Below are positions 20,563 through 29,969 of a stretch of 64,000 nt of DNA, piece after piece (within the stretch, counting starts at the first letter, position 1; every line of letters starts with the position of its first letter). Source of the stretch: Impatiens glandulifera (lineage: Eukaryota > Streptophyta > Magnoliopsida > Ericales > Balsaminaceae); NCBI RefSeq assembly GCF_907164915.1, contig NC_061870.1, positions 23,597,348-23,661,347 of the forward strand, read 5' to 3'. The notes under the pieces were generated by a model that was given only the letters and a program-made list of their open reading frames with translations, was not told the DNA's origin and ran no database searches. Made by a program: the position numbers and the translations under genes.

Positions 20563-22244
20563 ATTTATAACAAGCAAGAAAAATAGTTATTTTTAAGTAT
20601 ATTGACAAGGGAGCCTAACTTAAATACAAAAGTGTAGGGGTATGAAAAGTAGATTGGCAAGTTGGTGGGAAGATATTGAATGAGGATAGAGGAATATTGG
20701 CCATTTTAAAACCATAAGATTATCTTAACCAATCATGTTGGTCCTCATATTATGTCAATGATGATATTAAATATGAAAATGATGGTAAGTGGTAACTAGA
20801 CTTATGCCAAAATTAGTTAAACATTGGTATAATATATGATATTTGTTATGGGAGGCTAGCAAATTTGTTTGTAAGGGACTTGAACTTTAAATTTATTAAT
20901 GGATTAATAAGAAAATTGATGCTAACCTAGTTTACATAACTCATTGAAAATATCATCTTGAAAGTTTCATCCAAGTATATATGCTATTGATTTTTTTAAC
21001 ACTTACTAGTTTGCAACCAAATATAAAAAATGTTAGAAGTCATGGAAAAGACGGCAAAGAATTTGGGACAAATTTTGCAACTTGATTTTTCTTCCGGTCT
21101 AAGTCCTCGAAAATATTTTGTTACCAAATTTTAATCTTATATAAATATATGCGATGTAATTGTTCGTCGTGGTAGATTTGGTTGTTCTCTCAATTATCAA
21201 TTTCGTTATTTTTCTTCTAAAATAGGACAATTAAAAAAAATTAAAAAAGGGACAACGAATTTGAGAACGAAAATAATGATGCGGAGATAAATAAAAAATA
21301 AATCTTATTAAAAAAATTGACCCCCAAAATTGTTCCGAACATTACCATTTTCCTAAAAAAAATTAATTTTTTTTTTTCTCATCCTTATTTGGGGACAAAA
21401 ATAATATCTGAATATGACCATTTTCCCGAAAAAAATAAATAAATAATAATTTATTTATTTTTTCTCTTTTAGCAATATTCAGGACAAACATAACCATTTC
21501 CTTAAAAATAATTTATTTTTTTCTCTTATAGCAATATTCGGAACAAAGATGTATCCCGAACATAACCATTTCCCCAAAAAAAATATTAAAAAAAATAAAT
21601 ATTTTTTTTCTCTTTTCTGACCATATTCAGGACAAAAATGTTCCGAACATGGTTATGATTTTTTCTAATACGATCATTTTCCCGGAAATAATTTTTTTTT
21701 TAAATATTTAAATATTTTTTCTCTCTCTTAAACCACATCGGACTTGTAATCTTGTTTTTAACTTTTGTTGTTCAAATTATTCCTCTTAAAAAAAGTTTAT
21801 AGCAATACTAGGTTAGCAAATAAAATTGCAACCTAAAAAACATTAGTACCTCTTTTATCAACATTTAGATATTTACATCACAAAGTGTAATGTGTCTAAA
21901 TATTTGATGCATAGAATCATTTTAATTAGCGAAGGTTAACTATAATACTTGTAAATTATAAAAAAAAAAAAAAAGTTTTACCCGAAGATCCCGATTTTAT
22001 GTGTAATTTTGTGTTGAATCCAAGTGTTATACAATCTTTATTTAAATGTGACATCAATTAAACAATATTTCTCAGAACTAAAATTCTTCTAAATACAAAA
22101 GACTTTCCTTCTCCTGTTTAAAAAGGATTAGATATATTCAAAACAAAAATAAAAGTTAAATAGTTAAAAATATATAAATATAATTGTGGTCTAACATGAA
22201 ATGATGAAGATCAACATGATCAATAATTGACCTAAGATATTTAG
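20563..22244. other. intergenic DNA between the PKS and PUB24-like genes
   Basis: No gene is seen. It holds the upstream region of PKS and a degenerate minisatellite at about 21300-21720. A poly-A run lies near 21960-21974. Confidence 0.5.
21300..21720. repeat. degenerate minisatellite, ~65-85 bp units
   Basis: Five or six diverged units share 'ttttctcttttagcaatattcaggacaaa', 'atgttccgaacat' and 'aaccatttccccgaaaaaaat' phrases. Spacing varies from about 60 to 85 bp, mostly through changes in A and T runs. Confidence 0.65.
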
Positions 22245-24519
22245 TCAAAAGAGTATATTACTAACTTGAATACAAGGAGAATTCATCCAAACATTAGAAT
22301 GTGCCCTAAGAATCTCATTTGCCTTCTCCTTAGAGAAATCAGTTGAGTCAGCTTGAAGAATCATACATAACTTTGTCACAGCATTAACATTAATCATTTC
22401 ATTAAGAACCTGTCCTGTTCCAGCATACTTACAAATTAGGGCAAGAATCTTAAGTCCCTTATGATCCACTGCCGGAGAAACCTTCAACAACCTCTCCGCC
22501 ACCATCGCCACCCCGCCAGCATGAGATAGAAACTGAGCTCTTCCGTCAGCTGAAGAACACATGTGAACAATAATACCTAAGACTAACTCAGTTGTCTTCT
22601 TCTCCCATGTTTCTAATCCGATTTCGATTAGATGAAACACCACATTTGCCTCAATCATACTTATACGATTCTTCGAGTATGGGCATGCATCTAAAAGAAT
22701 ATGTAGAGCTGCCACTTTTATGCTTCTTGGTCGATGAGGGATATTGCCTAATTAACACAATTTTAATTAAAACATTCATCAATTAATTAAATGAATGAGT
22801 ACACTTTTTTTTCTATTGTGTTCATTTAATACTAGAATTTGGTAATTCAACTAGTAATTTCGGTAATCACATGCATGATCGGGAATGTTGCAACTTAGTG
22901 AAAAAAATTTGGAGAAAAGATATATTCTAGGGTAAAGCACGGTTAATAGCGATGATTTTCCTTTCCTATCAACCAGTAAAAAAATTAATAAATATTTATC
23001 GTACATAGAAGCAATAAGGCTAGAGGGAATAACAAGAATTAGTAAGATTAGAAATGAAAATTATATAATTCAATATTTGCTAATTTCTTCATTGTTGGTC
23101 CACTTTGTACTATTGAGATTAGATTGAGAGAATTAGATAGAATATTACATTTTTGGAATTAAACTAAACCATAAATATCAAATATCAAAATTAATTAGAG
23201 GAAACGTCCATCATGGTTCAAATAGGAAATCTCAAAGAAGTGAAGTATATTTTATTGACATGATATAATCTAGGGTGTAACTAATATCTGAAAAACCGAA
23301 CAACCAAACCAATATTGAATCAATCTTCGATTCGAGTTTTGTTGGTTCTCCATTTGTTGTTAAATCGTTAAGGGAGATCAAACTGATATGTTTTATTGAT
23401 CCTACTAAATTCAAATTATATTTATGCTTTTTTGTTTAGATAATTTGTATAATTCTAATCAAATCCGAATTTAGTCCAATTCGATTTAAATCCAAACTGT
23501 AATAGCTAATTCAATTTAGTATTTCGGATTCAAATTGATTTGAATTTAATCCGTTAAATGTTCAGCTCTTGCAATCTCATAACATGTTTGGTTGGATAAT
23601 TTTAATGATATTTTAAACTTAAATAAACCTTAAACGAATTTGCGAGTAATGAGAATGTTTCTCCGTTCCTTTCAAACAACAATAACCAGCCTTAGTCTAG
23701 AGTGTTAATTAAAGTGCCTCTTTAATTAATGGCTTAATGAAAAGTAAATGATTAAAACACCAAATTTAAACTTAAATCAAATATAGAGACCATAAAACAT
23801 ACCTTTTCTTATAAGAACTTGAATAATGGTCTGAAAGAAGTCAGGTTTTAACCATTGTATCACTTTACAACTTTCCTTATGAACAATATATCTCAATACC
23901 ATAACTGCATTCTTCTTCAAATTCATGATCCGATCATCATCATCATCATTTTCAACAAAACCCAAAACCCACATCAAAGCATCAAACAATCTGATCATCA
24001 TGATCATCCTCTCCTCTTCCAAATTAGATAAAACAACATCCTTAAATAGAAGATTAAGAACACTTAAAGCTTCTCAAGACCAGATCTTTGACCCTCCTTA
24101 TAACACAGACTAACAAATAATTCCAAAGACTTACTCACCCTTGTTTCGATAAGAAATCTACGACTCGTCTCTCCTTCCAAAGCCAAACCCTCCAACTTTC
24201 TAAGACAATCTAATCGAAGATTAGGAACCCATAAATCTTTAATGAGGGGCGTTAAAGTTAACGTTTTAGGGTTGCGATCCACGGCCAACCATGATTGTAT
24301 GAGGCGACGGAGTGTATGATTTGGAGTGAGAGATAGATCAGTTAGGACCTGTTTGGTTACGGGGCAAACGGTGTTATGAACATGGAGCCAATGTTCGATA
24401 CTTTCACGGTCGTAGGTTATGCCGGTAATGACGGTGACCGGATCTAACATAATTTGGAGAGAAATTGGACAGAGAAAATGTTCGGGGACGTCGAGATTAT
24501 TGTTATTGTTAATGTCCAT
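22245..24519 (-). CDS. PUB24: U-box/ARM E3 ubiquitin ligase, PUB24-like, one intron, one-base frameshift
   Basis: Exon 1 runs 24519-23803 and exon 2 runs 22747-22245. A 1,055-base GT-AG intron (phase 1) lies between them. The U-box is near the N-terminus, with EHFLCPISLQIMLDPV, TGITYDRESIEHW, CPVTKQ and LTPNHTLRRLIQSW. The ARM part includes VSKSLELFVSLC and ADGRAQFLSHAGGVAMVAE, closest by eye to Arabidopsis PUB24. At about 24072 the frame breaks: reading stops after GLEKL, yet the next frame continues with SVLNLLFKD. PUB24 has a continuous block there, and one missing base accounts for the break. With that base the product would be 406 residues, almost the same as the 405-residue paralogue. 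The ATG at 24519 fits the family; upstream in-frame Mets (24528, 24534, 24636) are less likely. As written, the product would stop after the U-box region and early ARM sequence. Confidence 0.85.
22748..23802 (-). other. intron of the PUB24-like gene
   Basis: The donor (minus strand) is AAAAG/gtatgt at 23803/23802 and the acceptor is ttaattag/GC at 22748/22747. Family members in this clade are usually intronless, so the intron may be a lineage feature. AT-rich filler lies inside; nothing else is recognised. Confidence 0.75.
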
Positions 24520-24639
24520 GACCGACATAAACATGAAAATGAAACTTTGAAAATGTTTATATGTTTTTATATATATATAATATGCATGCATGGTCAAACC
24601 GGTCAAAGAAACATTAATTAAATAATTTGGAGTCAAGTG

Positions 24640-25635
24640 TGGATGGGGGTACGTAATTAAGTTGCAATTGGACTAGTATGTACTTTTGTGGTGGTAAGAG
24701 AATGCGGCTAGATAACGTATAAATTGGGCAAAGAATTAAATCTTGCTTTGAGAAAAAAAAAGAAGCTTCATGGAAATTACGACTTTAACGGTTTGTAGAA
24801 GAATTTGGGGTCCATTAATTTCCATAATCTGATAAATCAACGGTCAAACAGACAGACAAGCGTTAATGGACTGTCAATCTTTTGTTATTTAAATAATGAA
24901 TCTGGCATGTTAAACAAATATTATTAATTCAAAATGTGACATATACAAACAACTCATTCTTATAATTAATATATATTTATTTGTGTAATGTTATTTAATA
25001 TTATATAAATGAAAGTCATTTAAACTATAAAAAAATAAGTAGTTAACGTGTCAAACATGCTACAAACACAAAAACTTATCTTTAGTACTCTTCATCTTGG
25101 AGTTATACGATGAATTGAAGAAATTAATACAATTGTTGGTAAAATATTTTCAATGGTAAAAACGGTTTTCTTCCTAAATCATTTTGCTTTTTAGTGTTAA
25201 TTTACTTTTAGTTATATAAAGTTGAAATTTGAAGGGTTAATGAAAGATTTTTTCTAAATATTTTTTATGCAAGAAATTTACATTAGTCTCACCTTCATGA
25301 TTTTTACTTTTATTTAAAATATTTAAAGTGGAATTGAACTCTTAATATTTGGTTTTTGATTTGATCATTTTTAGTGGTTTATTATTATTATTATTTATTT
25401 TTAAATTAGTTACATGAAAAGTGATTTTTCAATTTTAATACAAAAATTATGCATAATGGCATATATACTTAAGTTAGAATCAATAAATTGGAACATCTAA
25501 ATTCTAGTGTGGGAAGAAGAAGAAGATTTATTTTGGCTAAACATACCAAAAAAAAGGTTAAGAGATTAAACCTTATGTTTTGAAAGTTCTAATATTATTT
25601 AGTGAAATAATTTTATGTGGCTAAAACAACAAGTC
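24640..25635. other. intergenic DNA between the PUB24-like promoter and tRNA-Thr 2
   Basis: 24520-24700 is the presumed promoter of the minus-strand U-box gene. From about 25110 the sequence resembles the flank downstream of the first U-box gene (16460 onward). No open frame of note. Confidence 0.5.
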
Positions 25636-25707
25636 GCCCCTATAGCTCAGTGGTAGAGCGCCAGTCTTGTAAACTGGAGGTCTGTAGTTCGATCCTGCAT
25701 GGGGGCA
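25636..25707 (+). tRNA. trnT-UGU: tRNA-Thr (anticodon TGT), second copy
   Basis: A 72-base gene nearly identical to the one at 17480. The D, anticodon and T arms are the same, with anticodon loop CTTGTAA. The acceptor stem is GCCCCTA/TGGGGGC, better paired than in the first copy. The two copies differ at compensating acceptor positions: position 5 is G or C, and the 3' partner is T or G. 'aacaacaag' precedes it and a T-rich terminator-like run follows. Confidence 0.95.
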
Positions 25708-26691
25708 TTAAATTTTTATTTTTTTTATTTTGACAAAATATACATGTTATTTTAATTTCTATAGAGTTTCTATATAAAAAAAACATGTTTAACATACATG
25801 ACTGCCTGTTTGTAAAATGACTATTGAAAATCTTCTCATTACTATTCTATTGATGATCTCAAATGTTATATAAATTGCATTTGATTGAACTATGTTGCTT
25901 ATGAATATGTTTATTCTAATCTTTTCAATTTTATCTCTGGCTTATAATGCATCCTCTGTTCCATCTCCCTTAGAAAAACATCTAGCATTATTGTAAAAGT
26001 TATGCCATTGGGTTGAACCCCAGCTACATTAATAAACATCATACAATAAACTTGTATTTTCCAACTGCAAAATTGTTCTGTTTACTAAATCCATAAATAA
26101 GTGTGCAAAAAATATGTTACAGCATATACAAACACACTCGAATCAGCTTTTGAATTTGATCGAGAAGTTCCATTGCATCGATGAACATATAAACATTAAT
26201 AGGATTTGAACCATTCTCTGGAAAACAAGCCTGGCCGATACACACTTCTTCAGCTTTTGAACTTGATCGAGAAGTTTCATTGCATCGACGAACCTATAAA
26301 CATGACTAGAATGTGAAGCATTCTCTGGAAAACAAGCCTGGCCGATTCAAGCAAGACATGAATCGAGCAAAATGACTGCAAAAATGATAATAAATATTAA
26401 TTAAAAACATAAATAAACAAATGATACATGATTTGATTGTTTTAACTTGGTTTATATATGTAAAAATGTACTCAGTTCGGTATAATATTAATATATTTCA
26501 AACACAACCACTTTTGAGTACAAACTAGTGGTAATCCCGAATCAAATTGGTTCAATTTATGCTCTATCAAGAACATATATTCGACTCAGCAAATTAGTAA
26601 ACAGAACAAGAAAGGGCTTCTTATTTAGTAAACAGAATATTCAAATAAAACTATTGTTTAATGTAACTAACCTTCTTGTCAAAGTGATTCA
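25708..26691. other. 3' flank of the PPR gene
   Basis: AT-rich. It contains the 107-bp tandem duplication at 26144-26350. No protein family was recognised on either strand. Confidence 0.5.
26144..26350 (-). repeat. tandem duplication, 107-bp unit, downstream of the PPR gene
   Basis: Two copies of 'cagcttttgaatttgatcgagaag...acaagcctggccgat' begin at 26144 and 26251. On the minus strand each copy can be read as a short frame ending in a phrase like FIDAMELLDQIQKL. The differences include mild changes (I/V), but the unit is not a multiple of three. Confidence 0.85.
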
Positions 26692-28203
26692 TTAAGATCT
26701 CCTCAGTTGTTCAACTATTTCATAAGCAAGATCAATATCCGCCATATTAGAACAAATAGAAGTCAGCAAATGCTTCCAGACAGAAGAATCGGGAGTCTTT
26801 CCCTGGCTAACCATTTCCTGCATCCACAAGATGGCCTCAAATTGTCTTCCAATTGAACAAAGACCCTGAATAAGTATATCATAAGGAACATGAGTACTGG
26901 TCTTGTGCCAACATGATTTCCCCAACATTTTCTGAAGAATTTTACTTGCATCAACAAAATTTCCATCTTTACATAAACCATCAACAACGATAGTGTAGGT
27001 CTCCATGTCTGCTCCTCCTTTTAATCGCATTTTCTCCAACAACTTGACAGCCAAAGCAGATTTTCTCTGTTTACACATGCTCTCGATTAGAACTTTGTAT
27101 AATCCAACTGTCGGAACATGACAATCCCCTGCCAGATCATTTTCAATGAGTTGCTCAGCTTCATCAATCCTCCCTTCTCTGCATAGAGATGCTAATCTAG
27201 CTTCGTAAATCGAAATCGTCGGTTGAAATCCATTGATCTTCATTTCATGTATCACTTTGTCAGCTTCGGCTATCATGCCTTCTGAATAGAGACCAGTAGC
27301 CAATGCAGTGTAGGAACCTGAACTGGGAATAAGACCTTTGACTAAAGTTTCGTGGATCAACATCTTAGCACCAACAATGTTGTCGCAATCGTGAATATCT
27401 AGGTGGTTTCTATATCGTGTACGAGACTTTAGACCTTTCTTCAAAATCTTATTTAGAATGTCTACAGCTCTTTGAACCTCTCCATAATCGCATAAAGCAT
27501 CTAACAGTGTCCTATAGACTACAACATCTTCGCCACTTCCCTTTATCGAGATTCGCCAAAACATTGAGTATAAAAGATGGGTGGCATCGCTAAGCCTCCC
27601 GTCTCGACATAGCCCTCGCATTAAAATCAAGTAAGTATCGTTGTTTGGGTAACAACATTGATGACTCATTTCTTGGAAGATTTGTAAAGCAAGATCAGAG
27701 CGATTATTCTGGCAGAGGACTTCGATTAGCAGGTTTAAGGAAGTTAATTGGGATTTAACACTCCAATCGCCTGAATTCTTTAGGAAGAGATGATATGAAG
27801 TCTTTATTTGAGATTCTTTGACTAATATTTGTAAGAGGGTATTGAAAGAATGGGTCCATTTCACACAGTTAAATTGGGGAATGGTTCTGAATAAAGAGAC
27901 AGCTTCATTAAGTAATCCTGATTTTGCATATAGCTTAATGACATTTGCAAAGACAGAATCTTTACATTCACAGGAATCATCTTTCATCTGAGAAATGACT
28001 TGTTTCATCTCGGTTATTCTTCCTGAATTTCCAAGGATTTCTATCATTGAGGCGTAGACAGGACCATTATGATGATAGTTGGGAAATCTAGATTTTGCTT
28101 GGTTGAATATCTCAAGAGCTTGAATGGGGTTCTTCTGGATTTTAATGAGTTGAATGAGCTTTGATGGTGTTAGTAATCTTGGCCATATCAGGGACATGGT
28201 CAA
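26692..28203 (-). CDS. P-class pentatricopeptide repeat protein, At1g05600-like
   Basis: An intact single-exon frame of 503 residues. It is built of about a dozen 35-residue PPR helical pairs, seen as repeated phrases such as YASMIEILGNSGRITEM, YRTLLDALCDYGEVQRAV, YKVLIESMCKQRKSALAV and YDILIQGLCSIGRQFEAI. PPR proteins bind RNA in plastids or mitochondria and act in processing or stability of specific transcripts. The blocks WPRLLTPSKL, CECKDSVFANVI and THLLYSMFWRISIKGSGED match the Arabidopsis At1g05600 group as I recall it. There is no DYW or E domain, so an editing role is unlikely. The second Met (28197, MSLIWPR) fits that family's start better than the first. The target RNA is unknown. 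Confidence 0.9.
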   Translation of the reverse strand: MTMSLIWPRLLTPSKLIQLIKIQKNPIQALEIFNQAKSRFPNYHHNGPVYASMIEILGNSGRITEMKQVISQMKDDSCECKDSVFANVIKLYAKSGLLNEAVSLFRTIPQFNCVKWTHSFNTLLQILVKESQIKTSYHLFLKNSGDWSVKSQLTSLNLLIEVLCQNNRSDLALQIFQEMSHQCCYPNNDTYLILMRGLCRDGRLSDATHLLYSMFWRISIKGSGEDVVVYRTLLDALCDYGEVQRAVDILNKILKKGLKSRTRYRNHLDIHDCDNIVGAKMLIHETLVKGLIPSSGSYTALATGLYSEGMIAEADKVIHEMKINGFQPTISIYEARLASLCREGRIDEAEQLIENDLAGDCHVPTVGLYKVLIESMCKQRKSALAVKLLEKMRLKGGADMETYTIVVDGLCKDGNFVDASKILQKMLGKSCWHKTSTHVPYDILIQGLCSIGRQFEAILWMQEMVSQGKTPDSSVWKHLLTSICSNMADIDLAYEIVEQLRRS

Positions 28204-29969
28204 TAATCACTCCAAGTAGAATCAGAATTATCAGCTATAAAATGGACAATTCAATCAACAAAATCTTCATCTTCTCATACTTACCTCTCCCTACAAGCAA
28301 TATCTTCCCAGTCGAGCACAGTGATCAAGCAGCAGGCAATTGAAGTCCAAAGACAAGGAACCAGAATAAACCGTAGCTACTACCTCTGGATTTTTTCTGA
28401 TCTCCAGAAGTGGCACTGCCCAATTGAGAGAAGAAACATCAATAACCGAAAGAGAACGAGATAAGTTGAGATTCGAGAAGGAGAACCCAATCTCACTGGA
28501 AGATCTACCCCTATCAGTGAAGATGAAATCAGGGCCTGCTCAGAGGTTTGAATTGCCCTAAGTAAAATATTTTCCCTCCAAGAAAAGAGTCATAATGTAA
28601 ACATGATAGTCATATACTGATAAATCAAATTAAACCTAGTTAAATTAAACCTATGCTAACCTTATAGCAAATGGAATCAAACCCAGCCATTGTGTTTGTA
28701 GTTTCTACACTTCTAACTTAGTTGTTTTTCTTTTGTATAGCATTGTTTATTTCGTGAAGGAGGGTATAAACACAACAATTCACCGCCATGATCTTCACTT
28801 TAACTCAGATACTTTCGGTGGTGGAATCGAACTTAAAGATATTAACTTTTTCATCTTAAGCTCTACTCTGAGTGAGTGTTGTCATACTTATTACATGTTA
28901 AGTCTTGTGATAAATCAGTTACTTATTCAAACAGCTAAGAACTAATTGTAAAGTGATTAAAAATCATCAAGATCAATCTCCATTATGCAAGAAAATAAAG
29001 TCACTAAAGAGAAAAATGAAGAGGTGTCTGATCTTGGGTTTTTCTCATGTGAAAACAAGAGAGAAGAATATGGAGGAAGAGTCAAATCAATTATAATCCA
29101 TCCATAGGAAGTCATTATTTCCAGCTACCAAGCTTGAAGTTGAAAGATAAACAAAATAGATTCTAACAGACCAAAATTGTAAGGAAAATAGTCAATTCTA
29201 ATAGTTGTATAAGTAAAATCATAAGACCAAGTTTGAACTGAAGAAAATCATAAATTTGACAAAATCGCAATTTGTAGTTCAAACTTCAGAGTTTTTCTAA
29301 TTGTACATAGACTGACGAATGGAGAAGAAGAAGAAGAAGAAAGACTTACAATGAGTCTGCTGGCCGAGGCGATAGAAGGGTCAAGGTTGACGTCAAGGGC
29401 GACGGAGAGGGCAGAGGGAGTCGGAGGTTTAGGGTTAGTCCTAGGGTCTGTTTGTTTTCTTTGGGTTATAGAAAAGTTCAACTAAATTATTAAAGGAATA
29501 ATTACTAATTTTAAACTTTTTATTTTTTTTTATAAGAAATTAATTCTTAAATTATAAAATTTTAGCAAAGAAAATTCAATAATCTTCCAAATTTGAAAGT
29601 ACTCTGCAAACAATTTTGTTTGGATTTTATAAAAATGAGTGAGAGAGTAAATCAATTCAAACAAACCAATCAAGCTTTTCTCCAAAGAATATACTACAAT
29701 TCTGGACAAGGTATGTTATATGTTTGTTTTAATTTTGTTATTTGAAAATTACATATGATATGAATAAGAATGTGAAAAACTTAGCTTACTTTATTTTGAT
29801 TTTTCATTGGTCGTCTTCATTTCTCAGACTAACAAAGTATACCTAACAATATTCTCTTTTCACCCCTTAATTTCTTGTTTCCCACACTCTTTCGTTGCCC
29901 TTTGAATAATAGATTTAGTCTCGGTCTTTAAGATCAAGAACTCCTAACCCCAGTTACAAATTTAAGTCG
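28204..29969. other. upstream region of the PPR gene
   Basis: 28204-28570 is purine-rich in places and may be a 5'UTR. A further minus-strand stretch at about 29355-29481 (57-77 codons, ATG at 29481) is rich in P, S and A. It ends in a donor-like 'cattgtaagtc' near 29352, so it may be a distant leader exon or the start of a small gene. No domain is seen. 28730-28945 has an unsupported plus-strand frame. Confidence 0.4.

Noticed and set aside
24528..24636. Upstream in-frame Met codons for the PUB24-like gene
   Set aside because: The family begins a few residues before the U-box. The extra N-terminal 39 residues are F/Y/M-rich, lack a known role and overlap promoter-like AT sequence.
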